From NCBI RefSeq assembly GCF_017356015.1, contig NZ_JAFIQV010000013.1, forward strand, positions 62,001 through 126,000: a stretch of DNA of 64,000 nt, in the 5' to 3' direction. A program made the translations under genes and the position numbers. This DNA comes from Azospirillum sp. SYSU D00513 (GTDB lineage Bacteria > Pseudomonadota > Alphaproteobacteria > Azospirillales > Azospirillaceae). The notes under the pieces are model-generated. The model had not been told where the DNA came from. It worked only from the letters and a program-made list of their open reading frames with translations, and did not search any database. Numbering within the stretch: the first letter of the stretch is position 1; the number at the start of each line of letters is the position of its first letter. Below, in pieces: positions 16,940 through 24,268 of the stretch.

Positions 16940-17050
16940 CCGTTGTGCAACATTGTGCTGCGCGACGCCGCTGCACAACGGCCGAAATGGCCCAGTCCTC
17001 CTGCAACGGCAAGCACTGACACCGGTTCCCGCACCCGGTCCCGTTGTGCA
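16940..17050. repeat. three copies of CCGTTGTGCA upstream of moeA
   Basis: CCGTTGTGCA occurs at 16940-16949 and 17041-17050, with its exact complement TGCACAACGG at 16972-16981. The first two form a 10-bp inverted repeat with a 22-nt spacer. A partial copy, CATTGTGC, lies between. The block is 58-168 bp upstream of the moeA start, in a non-coding gap. It is probably a regulatory site for the molybdopterin operon; it does not look like the ModE operator. Confidence 0.55.
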
Positions 17051-17118
17051 CTCGCCCATGCTCCATCCCAGGGTTCCACGAGCGGGCTCAAGATAGGGTC
17101 ATCATCCCACGGGAAACC

Positions 17119-18540
17119 TCAAGGTTCGTCCCCGGAAATCTGGGCGAGCATGGCCATGGTGGCCCGGCGCAGTTCCTCCGCCTGGATCGGGCCGGCGACC
17201 AGCTCCACGAGGCGCAGGGCGTAGAAGAGGCTGAGTTCGGCCGTCTCCGGGTCGGGTGCGCGACGGACCAGCCTCGGGTAGGCGGCCACCAGAGCGTTGG
17301 CGCGCTTGGTGAGACCGGCGCCAAGCCCGGCGATGGCCTTCTCCAGCGTGTGGCGCATCTCCAGGGAGTCGGCCAGCGCCTCGCAGCGGCGGAGCGCGCG
17401 GGCGTGGTCCTCCGCCGCGGTCTGCGCCTCGTCGTCCCTGGTGAGCCCTGTGCCGTCGCCGTCGATGAGGGCGATGGCGTCGAGCACCCCGCGCGGCGCC
17501 GTCCGGATCACCGTCTCGTCCAGCATGGTCCGCACCGCCCCGCGCACGGCGGCGAGCCGCTCGCGGTAGGCGGTCTCGTTCCTGTGGTCCATCACGGCGC
17601 TGGTCGTGTCCAGCCCTTGGATCAGCCGCAACGCGATGTCCACCGCCTCGTCCGGCGAGGTGGCCCCCGCCGCCGGCCCGTCCATCCGGGCGGTGCGCTC
17701 CTCCAGATTGGCGACGACGAGGCCGCTGAGCTGCGCGAAGAGCGCCGGCTGCTCCCGGTTGGCGCGCCCAAGATCGAGGTCGTTGAGCACGTCCAGAAGC
17801 CCGGCCGGCGCGGCCAGCCGGGAGGCGGCAATGAGCAGCAGGTAATAGACCGTCTTCGGGGACAGCCGCGCGGCGGCCTGCGCCGCCTGCTCGATGGCCG
17901 CAACGTGCCCCTCGCCGAGCGCCGGGACGGGCCGGGGCGACAGCTCGGCCTTCAGCGACTCGACGATGCTGCCGATCTCCAGGATATGGGCGACGCTCCG
18001 CGCCTGGGCGGCCAGCGCCTCGTCGCCGCCGAAGCCCGTCCAGAGCAGCCGCCGGTCGCCGTCCCCATCGAGCGCCCCGTGAAGTGCCGCGGCCGCCAGC
18101 GGCCACAGCCGCCCTCCGACGTTGAGCAGGCCGTTGCGGTTCGCGGCGTCCAGACCCTGCACCGCGCGTTCGAGCGCCGCGAGCTGGGCGGCGTCCGCCC
18201 GCTCCCGCACGATCCGCCAGACCGGCTCGATGACCCGCCGCTCGATGCGGCCGAGCGGCACGTCCACGCCGTCCAGCGTCTCCAGCACATCCTCGAAGGG
18301 CATGCACAGGATCCGCTTCAGCGTCGGCCGTCGCGCCGGTCTCACCCGCGAGAGCCGGGGCCGGATCGTGGCGAAGGTCTGCCGGACGTCGGGATGATCC
18401 CGGACATGCTCCAGCAGGCGGACCACCTCGACGAACTTCGCCTCGGGAATGTCGAGCAGGCGCTCGCGAAGCACCGGCAGCACGTCAGGCGATGCCGCAG
18501 GAGTGGGCGTGGCGCCGGCCGGAGGGTCCGGCCGGGTCAT
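17119..18540 (-). CDS. unknown helical protein, second gene of a two-gene operon
   Basis: 473 residues, nearly all helical, no signal peptide, no enzyme motif that I recognise. Segments such as LKRILCMPFEDVLETLDGVD, RIERRVIEPVWRIVRER and a long run of amphipathic helices suggest a scaffold or alpha-solenoid. The start overlaps the stop of the upstream gene by 4 nt (18537-18540), so the two products are probably made together in fixed ratio and may form a complex. GC content and codon use match the neighbours, giving no sign of recent transfer. Function cannot be assigned. Confidence 0.8.
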   Translation of the reverse strand: MTRPDPPAGATPTPAASPDVLPVLRERLLDIPEAKFVEVVRLLEHVRDHPDVRQTFATIRPRLSRVRPARRPTLKRILCMPFEDVLETLDGVDVPLGRIERRVIEPVWRIVRERADAAQLAALERAVQGLDAANRNGLLNVGGRLWPLAAAALHGALDGDGDRRLLWTGFGGDEALAAQARSVAHILEIGSIVESLKAELSPRPVPALGEGHVAAIEQAAQAAARLSPKTVYYLLLIAASRLAAPAGLLDVLNDLDLGRANREQPALFAQLSGLVVANLEERTARMDGPAAGATSPDEAVDIALRLIQGLDTTSAVMDHRNETAYRERLAAVRGAVRTMLDETVIRTAPRGVLDAIALIDGDGTGLTRDDEAQTAAEDHARALRRCEALADSLEMRHTLEKAIAGLGAGLTKRANALVAAYPRLVRRAPDPETAELSLFYALRLVELVAGPIQAEELRRATMAMLAQISGDEP

Positions 18541-19646
18541 GCGGCCTTCGCCTTCAGCATCTCGATGCGCCGGATCGCGTCCACGTCCATGCGGCCCGTC
18601 CGCCAGTCCTCGAAGGCGCGGACGGAGCGGCGGTGGACGGCAGCGACCCGCTCCGCCTCGCCGCTGAGGTCGCGGTCCGATTCGAGGCGGGGAACCAGCG
18701 GAATGATGCGGAACAGCTCGTTCACCACCATGGACTGGGCGTGGCGGTCATCCCGCTCCATGGCCATCTCCCAGGCCTTGGCTATGTGGTCCCAGCCGTC
18801 GAGCAGCCAGGCGATCCGCGCGGCGAGACGGCGGATCTCCGCCATTTCCGCGTCCCAGTCGCGCAGGATCTGGCCGATGGCCGCGACACGGCGGTGAAGG
18901 TTCCCCAGCACGGCATCCCCAATGGCGACGGTGTGCTGCGCCACCTCCGCGCAGAAGGCGGCGACCGGCGCCGCTTCGCTCATGGCCTCGTTCGACCAAT
19001 CCTCGATGGAGGACTTGAAGCCCTTCAGCTCCATCAGGCCACGCAGCAGCCGGCCGGGCTTGGGCGATTGGGCCAGCCCGACCGGTGCCACCGTGTCGGC
19101 GATCTGCGCCAGACGGGCGTAGAGGAGATTGGGTTCCATGCGCAGCGCGGCGGCGGCGCGCGCCATGAGCTGCCGGGTCAGGCGCTGGCCCTCGTCGGTG
19201 TCGAGCCCCGCCTTCAGCACGTCCGCCGATTCCAGCCCCACCGCTTTCAGGACCGACATGAGCAGCAGATAGTTGGTGAGGGTCCGCTGCTCCTCCTCTT
19301 CCTCCAGCGCCTGTCGGGCGGCCTTCACCGCCTCCGGCCCGGCCAGCCCGCGCCGCGCCGCGCGCAGGGTGGCGCTGCGGATCTCCTGCGGGGAGCATTC
19401 CTCCTGCTTCACGATCAACTCGTGCAGGTAGCGGTCGTGCATGGTCATGCCGACCATCTCCGGCACGGCCTTCCAGGCGACGACATAGATCCCCAGCCCT
19501 TCCGAAAGGCTCGGGATCAACACTTCCAGCCGCGAACGCTCCCCCCGGCGAACCCGGGTCTGCGACAGCAGCGGGGTCGTGAACGCCACGGCGGCGCCCC
19601 GCTCCTCGAAGGTCGATGGCGCGTACTCGACGGAACCTTTGAGCAT
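18537..19646 (-). CDS. unknown helical protein, first gene of a two-gene operon
   Basis: About 369 residues. The N-terminal part (residues 10-60) looks beta-rich (SVEYAPSTFEERGAAVAFTT, then RSRLEVLIPSL), and the rest is helical with an acidic stretch EEEEEQRTLTNYLLLMSVLK near 115. No family recognised. Start is ATG 19646; a TTG three codons upstream is also possible, and neither has a ribosome site. A -10-like TATAAC lies only about 14 nt before the ATG, so the mRNA may be nearly leaderless. It is divergent from an OmpR-family regulator 220 bp away. Confidence 0.78.
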   Translation of the reverse strand: MLKGSVEYAPSTFEERGAAVAFTTPLLSQTRVRRGERSRLEVLIPSLSEGLGIYVVAWKAVPEMVGMTMHDRYLHELIVKQEECSPQEIRSATLRAARRGLAGPEAVKAARQALEEEEEQRTLTNYLLLMSVLKAVGLESADVLKAGLDTDEGQRLTRQLMARAAAALRMEPNLLYARLAQIADTVAPVGLAQSPKPGRLLRGLMELKGFKSSIEDWSNEAMSEAAPVAAFCAEVAQHTVAIGDAVLGNLHRRVAAIGQILRDWDAEMAEIRRLAARIAWLLDGWDHIAKAWEMAMERDDRHAQSMVVNELFRIIPLVPRLESDRDLSGEAERVAAVHRRSVRAFEDWRTGRMDVDAIRRIEMLKAKAA

Positions 19647-19866
19647 TTTAGCCAAATTTGTTATACAGTTCGCTCATGATGCGGAGGCTGCCCGCAAAGG
19701 TGGCGCTCCAAATTGCGGAATTTTGCATCGAAACGTGACAGGCCGAACGGGGTCTCTGGACGTTCCGGCATAACCCCGGCAAGATTAGCTCCTTTGGTTG
19801 AGCCACATCCTAGGGTATGTTCCGGCCAGGGGTTGAGGCAGCGTCAGCGCACGGGGTTGGGCAGGC

Positions 19867-20598
19867 ATGGTGGCACCGGTGATCGTCGTGGTCGAAGACG
19901 AGACCTCGTTACGGCGCGACATGGTGGAATATCTGCGAAGCTGCGGATTCGACGCCCTTGGCGCGCGCAATGGCCAGGAGCTCGACGAGCATGCCGCGGT
20001 CAAGCCGGTCTCGCTGGTGATCCTGGACGTCAACCTGCCCGGCGAGGACGGCTTCAAGATCGCGTCCCGCCTGCGCGAGAACCGTGACCTCGGCGTCATC
20101 ATGGTGACCGCGCGCGGCTCGACCGTGGACCGGGTCGTCGGGCTGGAGATCGGCGCCGACGCCTATCTGGTGAAACCCGTCGAGATGCGCGAGCTGGAAG
20201 CCCAGGTCAAGGCGCTGCTGCGCCGCCTGGAATCCTCGGAAGCCAAGCCGGCGCAGGCGGCCCCGTCCGCTCCCGCCGAGGAGGCCGGCGAAGAGGGGCG
20301 CTGGGCGCTGGACGCGACGGAATGGTCGCTGACCAGCCCCGCAGGCGTGCGCATCAGCCTGACCAGCATGGAAATGAAGCTGGCCTCCCTGCTCGCCGCG
20401 CAGGCCCGCCAGCCGGCCACCCGCGACCAGATCTCCATGGCCCTCTACAGCCGCCGCTGGAACCCCGAGGACCGCTCCATCGACACGGTCGTCGGCCGCC
20501 TCCGCCACAAGATCGAGGCCGCCATCGGCGGCACCGCGCCGCTGAAGTCGGTTCACGGAGTCGGCTACGTCTTCTCGGCGCAGGTCCGGGTGCTCTGA
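19867..20598 (+). CDS. OmpR-family response regulator
   Basis: 243 residues: receiver domain (1-120) with acidic pair E10/D11, phospho-acceptor D54 in VILDVNLPG and the conserved Lys in YLVKPVEM. A linker of about 25 residues rich in Ala/Pro/Glu follows, then a winged-helix DNA-binding domain ending VVGRLRHKIEA and VHGVGYVFS. The cognate kinase is not adjacent. It is transcribed away from the two-gene unknown operon, so that operon is a natural candidate target. The start has only a weak ribosome site (GGGCAGGC). Confidence 0.93.
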   Translation: MVAPVIVVVEDETSLRRDMVEYLRSCGFDALGARNGQELDEHAAVKPVSLVILDVNLPGEDGFKIASRLRENRDLGVIMVTARGSTVDRVVGLEIGADAYLVKPVEMRELEAQVKALLRRLESSEAKPAQAAPSAPAEEAGEEGRWALDATEWSLTSPAGVRISLTSMEMKLASLLAAQARQPATRDQISMALYSRRWNPEDRSIDTVVGRLRHKIEAAIGGTAPLKSVHGVGYVFSAQVRVL

Positions 20599-20615
20599 AA
20601 CCCTGAGGGACGCCG

Positions 20616-21506
20616 TCAGCCCCGCAGGTTCGGACTCGCGGACAGGGTCGTGCCGACCGAGGCGAGTACGATCATCCCGATGGCCAGCCACTGAACGGGC
20701 GAGAGCAACTCGCCCAGCAGCGCCAGCCCGACCATCGCGCCGATGGCCGGCTCGGCGCTGGTGAGCGTGCCGAAGGTCTGGGTGGGCAGCCGGCGCAGGG
20801 CGACCATCTCCAGCGCATAGGGCAGAGCGCCCGACAGCAGGGCGACGACGGCGCCCGCGAGCAGAACCGCCGGTTCGAGCAGCGCTGATCCGGCATGGGC
20901 GATCCCGACCGGGGTCACCAGAAGCCCGCCGATGATCATTCCCAGTGCGGCGGCCTGCGCGCCGTGCTCCGCCCCGGCGCGCTGCCCGGCCAGGATGTAC
21001 AAGGCCCAGAAGACCCCGGCGCCCAGCGCGAAACAGACGCCGCGCCAATCGAGCGCACCGACCGAGGAGCCGAGCGGAAGAAGCAGGAGCAGCCCGGCGG
21101 CGGCCAATGCGACCCAGAGCAGGTCGATCCGGCGCCGCGAGGCGAACACGGCGACCGCGAGCGGCCCGGAGAATTCCAGGGCGATGGTGACGCCCAGCGG
21201 CACCGTTTCCAGCGCCATGTAGAACAGCAGATTCATGGCACCCAGCGAGCCGCCATAGAGCAGCAGGGGCAGCGCGTTGCGCCTGGACAGCCGCGCGCGC
21301 CAGGGCCGGAAGACCAGGGCCAGCATGAGCGCCGCGAGCGACAGGCGCAGGGCGGTGGTGCCCTCCGCGCCGACGACCGGAAACAGGGTCTTCGCGACCG
21401 AGACGCCCGAGGTGATCGACAGCATCGCCAGCAGCAACGCGCCGACGGGGACGAGCATCGGGAAGGCCGCCGCCATACGGCTGGCCAGGAACGCGTTCGG
21501 TTTCAT
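20616..21506 (-). CDS. EamA-type inner-membrane exporter, RhtA-like
   Basis: 296 residues with about ten hydrophobic segments in two EamA repeats. The ARGENTINE-type order of the DMT superfamily is visible: first repeat with PVGALLLAMLSITSGVSVAK, second with WALYILAGQRAG, TSAEPAIGAMVGLALLGE and a final hydrophobic helix. This resembles RhtA, which exports threonine and homoserine. The ATG at 21506 starts just before the first helix; the frame stays open further but that would overlap the divergent regulator. The adjacent Lrp/AsnC-type regulator is typical for an amino-acid exporter. Confidence 0.87.
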   Translation of the reverse strand: MKPNAFLASRMAAAFPMLVPVGALLLAMLSITSGVSVAKTLFPVVGAEGTTALRLSLAALMLALVFRPWRARLSRRNALPLLLYGGSLGAMNLLFYMALETVPLGVTIALEFSGPLAVAVFASRRRIDLLWVALAAAGLLLLLPLGSSVGALDWRGVCFALGAGVFWALYILAGQRAGAEHGAQAAALGMIIGGLLVTPVGIAHAGSALLEPAVLLAGAVVALLSGALPYALEMVALRRLPTQTFGTLTSAEPAIGAMVGLALLGELLSPVQWLAIGMIVLASVGTTLSASPNLRG

Positions 21507-21612
21507 GGAAGGGACTCTCGAATCCGTTGCCGTTCGCGCCGGGACCGGCGAACCGCTCGCGCCGGAGATTAGCGGTGGGCACCGTCGAAGGGTGTCGATT
21601 TGGGCGGGAAAA

Positions 21613-21627
21613 CGATAAAATTTATCG
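21613..21627. promoter_or_regulatory. palindromic operator between exporter and Lrp/AsnC gene
   Basis: CGATAAAATTTATCG is a perfect 7+1+7 palindrome in an otherwise GC-rich gap, 16 nt before the Lrp/AsnC start and about 107 nt before the exporter start. Length and symmetry fit an Lrp/AsnC-family site used for autoregulation and control of the divergent exporter. Confidence 0.6.
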
Positions 21628-21642
21628 CCCTGGAGAACGACG

Positions 21643-22119
21643 ATGCAGAAGACCGACCTCGACGCCCTGGACCTGAAGATACTGGAGCAGCTCCAGGGGG
21701 ACGCGCGCATGCCCTTTCCGGAGCTTGCCGAGCGGGTCGGGCTGTCAGCTCCCGCCTGTTACCGGCGCGTGCGGCGGCTGCGCGAGACGGGCGCGATCGA
21801 GCGGGAGGTGGCGGTCGTACGGCCGCGCACCATGGGCTGGCCGTTGATGATGATCGTGCTGGTCACCTTGGAGCGCGAACGCGCCCACACGCTCGACCAG
21901 CTGATGCGCAAACTCGCCGCCGTCCCCGAGGTCGTCGAGGCCTGGTACGTGACCGGCGATCACGACGTCGCGCTGCGCATGGTCGCCCGCGACATGGAAA
22001 GCTACGACGAGCTGACCCGGCGCGTCCTTCTGGGGGAGGAGAGCGTGCGTTCCTTCAAGACGCTGGTCGTGATGCGCCATGCAAAGCCGATGAGCCCGAT
22101 GGTTCCCGCCCAGGGTTGA
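21643..22119 (+). CDS. Lrp/AsnC family transcriptional regulator
   Basis: 158 residues. The N-terminal helix-turn-helix (LDALDLKILEQLQGDAR, then LAERVGLSAPACYRRVRRLRE read in part) is standard for the family. The C-terminal RAM domain (about 70-145) has VPEVVEAWYVTGDHDVALRMV. GGAGAACG precedes the ATG. It is divergent from an RhtA-like exporter and has its own palindrome immediately upstream, so it probably senses an amino acid and controls export. Confidence 0.93.
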   Translation: MQKTDLDALDLKILEQLQGDARMPFPELAERVGLSAPACYRRVRRLRETGAIEREVAVVRPRTMGWPLMMIVLVTLERERAHTLDQLMRKLAAVPEVVEAWYVTGDHDVALRMVARDMESYDELTRRVLLGEESVRSFKTLVVMRHAKPMSPMVPAQG

Positions 22120-22155
22120 TGCCCGGCTGATGAGGCACGGCGGAGCCGGCAGCCC

Positions 22156-23178
22156 TCAGGCGTCGGGCGCGCGGCGTGGGAAGGTCACGGTGAAGGTGGT
22201 GCCGCTGCCCGCCAGGCTCTCGACGGTGATGGTCCCCTTCAGTGGGCCGGCCACCAGGTTGTGCACGATGTGCAGGCCGAGACCGCTTCCCCCCTGCCCG
22301 CGCCGGGTGGTGAAGAAGGGTTCGAAGATCTGCGTCAGGTGGTCCGGCGGGATTCCCCGCCCGTCGTCGCGGTAGACGAGCTGCACCGTGTCGGGATCGG
22401 GTCTGGAGGCGGCGATGGACATGGTTCCCGCCTGCCCCTCCGCGAAGGCGTGGGTCAGGGAATTGATCACGAGGTTGGTCAGGATCTGCGAGACGGCTCC
22501 GGGATAGCCGTCCACCTCCAGATCGGCCGGGCAGGTCACCTCGACCGTGTGGTGGCCAGGGCGCAGCTTCGGCTGGAGGCTGGTCAGGGTTTCCTGGATC
22601 GTGGAGCGCAGCGGAAAGCGCCGGCGCTCGGCACTGGCGCGATCCACGGCGATCTGCTTGAAGCTGTTGATCAGCTCGGCCGCGCGCCCGGCGTTGGAGA
22701 GGATCAGCGCCGTGGTGTCCGCCGCCGTGGCCAGATAGCGGTTGAAGTCCGCCCGACCGAGCGCGCCTGCCTCGACCTTCCCCTTCAGCTCGGCGGTGGC
22801 ATCGGAGAGATGAGAGGCGCAGGAGACGGCGATGCCGACCGGCGTGTTGATCTCGTGGGCGACGCCGGCGACGAGCGCGCCGAGCGAGGCGAGCTTCTCG
22901 GCCTGGACGATCATCTCCTGCGCCTCGCGCAGCCTTTCCAGCGCCGTCTCAGCCTCCTGACGGCGGCGCTCCAGCTCCTGGTTGGCCGCGCCGACCTGTG
23001 CCTGGAGACGGTCGCTGACGCGGACGAGGCGGCGCTGCTCGCGGTAGCTGCGCTTGAAGCTGTCGACGAGCGCCTCGAACTCGGCGCTGCATTCCGGCGC
23101 CGCCGAGGCCAGCTTCTCCGCGAGCAGGCGGGCCTGACGGATCGCCTGCTCCTCGGCGTCGAACAGCGTGAAATCCAT
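22156..23178 (-). CDS. coiled-coil histidine kinase without input domain
   Basis: 340 residues, soluble. Residues about 35-95 are a charged coiled coil; the H-box is GALVAGVAHEINTPVG with H108; the ATPase domain has ILTNLVINSLTHAF, YRDDGRGIPPDH, EPFFTTRRGQGGSGLGLHIV in parts, and the final GSGTTFTVTFPR. Sequence type is the HAMP-less HWE-unrelated group close to NtrB/ZraS kinases. It is the last gene of the operon and starts 4 nt after siaC-like ends. With no sensor domain, its input probably comes through a partner protein, perhaps the SiaB/SiaC-like products upstream. Confidence 0.92.
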   Translation of the reverse strand: MDFTLFDAEEQAIRQARLLAEKLASAAPECSAEFEALVDSFKRSYREQRRLVRVSDRLQAQVGAANQELERRRQEAETALERLREAQEMIVQAEKLASLGALVAGVAHEINTPVGIAVSCASHLSDATAELKGKVEAGALGRADFNRYLATAADTTALILSNAGRAAELINSFKQIAVDRASAERRRFPLRSTIQETLTSLQPKLRPGHHTVEVTCPADLEVDGYPGAVSQILTNLVINSLTHAFAEGQAGTMSIAASRPDPDTVQLVYRDDGRGIPPDHLTQIFEPFFTTRRGQGGSGLGLHIVHNLVAGPLKGTITVESLAGSGTTFTVTFPRRAPDA

Positions 23179-23182
23179 GCGC

Positions 23183-23587
23183 TCAGCCTGGCGAGGTCTT
23201 GTGCGCGGGGCGTGCCTTCATCGTGAAGGCGACGGCTTTAAGGTCCTCGGAGAAATCCTCGCCCAGCTCCATCATGGAGTCATCGTCCGGCTCGTAGTAC
23301 CAGTCGATGGCGACGTCGCGCCCGCCCTCCGCGACCGTCTCCAGCATCTGGAAGATGTTCATCAGGGCCTTGGCACTGGAGCTGTTGAAATAGACCAGTT
23401 CCATGTCGAAGCGGATCGGCGTCTTGTCCGGCTCGGCCAGATAGGCGCGCAGCGCCGAGAAGATCGGGCCGAAGAAGGTGGCCACATCGTCCGGGTAGGA
23501 CTCGCCGCGCATGCGCAGGACGCCCGAAGCGAAATCGAAATGGACGTCCGGCGTCCGGCCGGTCGCGGCAATGTTCAGGGAATCCAT
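23183..23587 (-). CDS. SiaC-like regulatory phosphoprotein (DUF1987)
   Basis: 134 residues matching the SiaC/DUF1987 family. Seen: DVHFDFASGVLRMRGESYPDD near the N-terminus read in part, IRFDMELVYFNSSSAKAL at 58-75, and VAIDWYYEPDDDSMMELGEDF read in part. In Pseudomonas, SiaC is phosphorylated by SiaB on a Thr in the equivalent of the FNSSS loop; unphosphorylated SiaC binds and activates the diguanylate cyclase SiaD. Here that loop has three serines (69-71) and no Thr. It lies 8 nt downstream of the SiaB-like gene. Confidence 0.88.
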   Translation of the reverse strand: MDSLNIAATGRTPDVHFDFASGVLRMRGESYPDDVATFFGPIFSALRAYLAEPDKTPIRFDMELVYFNSSSAKALMNIFQMLETVAEGGRDVAIDWYYEPDDDSMMELGEDFSEDLKAVAFTMKARPAHKTSPG

Positions 23588-23595
23588 GATCGCGC

Positions 23596-24147
23596 TCAGA
23601 TTCTAACCTTCAGGCAGAAAAAGGTCTTCCCGTCCTCGGAGGGCGCGAAGTCGTACTCGATGGGCTCGCTCGCCCGGCGCGCGATCTCGATCAGGCCGAT
23701 CGTGGCGCCCCGGCTCCCCTCCTCCGGGGCTTCGCGCAGCTGCTCGCGGTAGTATGTCTTGATGGCGTCCTTGTCGAGCCCCTTGAGAAAATCCAGCCGC
23801 TCCCTCAGACGCGGCACGTCGCAGTTGAGCACGATGTTGCCGCAGACGATGAAGACCTTCCCCTGCTCCATGCCGATGGTCACCATGCCGGCGCTCAGCT
23901 CGACGGCGCGCTGCTCGCCACCGGTCAGCTTCTCGGCCGAATAGCGGATGATGTTCTGCATCTGCTCGACGAAGACGGAAAAGACGCGCCGGATGGTCGG
24001 CCCGTCCGTCTCCTCCAGCGTCATCTTCTCGCGCAGGGCCTCGCCGAGGGAATAGAGGATGCCTTCGGACAGATACCCGCTGAACGAGAAGACGATACCC
24101 TTGGCGTCGAGGTCCCGTTTGATGATCGAGTATTGATGGGCGAGCAT
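23596..24147 (-). CDS. SiaB-like protein kinase
   Basis: 183 residues matching the SiaB family (histidine-kinase-like ATPase fold, DUF6272). It starts MLAHQYSIIKRDLDAKGIVF and contains FSGYLSEGILYSLGEALREK, then VFVEQMQNIIRYSAE, which provides the N-box-like Glu/Asn for ATP-Mg binding, and RGATIGLIEIARRAS. In Pseudomonas SiaB phosphorylates SiaC, opposed by the phosphatase SiaA. No SiaA or SiaD gene is adjacent here; instead the pair is flanked by two histidine kinases. Start chosen at the ATG after the stop of the preceding gene, where the conserved N-terminus begins. Confidence 0.85.
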   Translation of the reverse strand: MLAHQYSIIKRDLDAKGIVFSFSGYLSEGILYSLGEALREKMTLEETDGPTIRRVFSVFVEQMQNIIRYSAEKLTGGEQRAVELSAGMVTIGMEQGKVFIVCGNIVLNCDVPRLRERLDFLKGLDKDAIKTYYREQLREAPEEGSRGATIGLIEIARRASEPIEYDFAPSEDGKTFFCLKVRI

Positions 24148-24268
24148 TGCTGGAATCCGTGCAGATCCGTTGAGGCGTATCGAGGAAGGGGTGGAGACTA
24201 TCTCATCATCCGCATGCGGCGGCCACCGTCCCGTGCGGCCGGGTACCGAGCTGAACTCTGGCTCCGTC

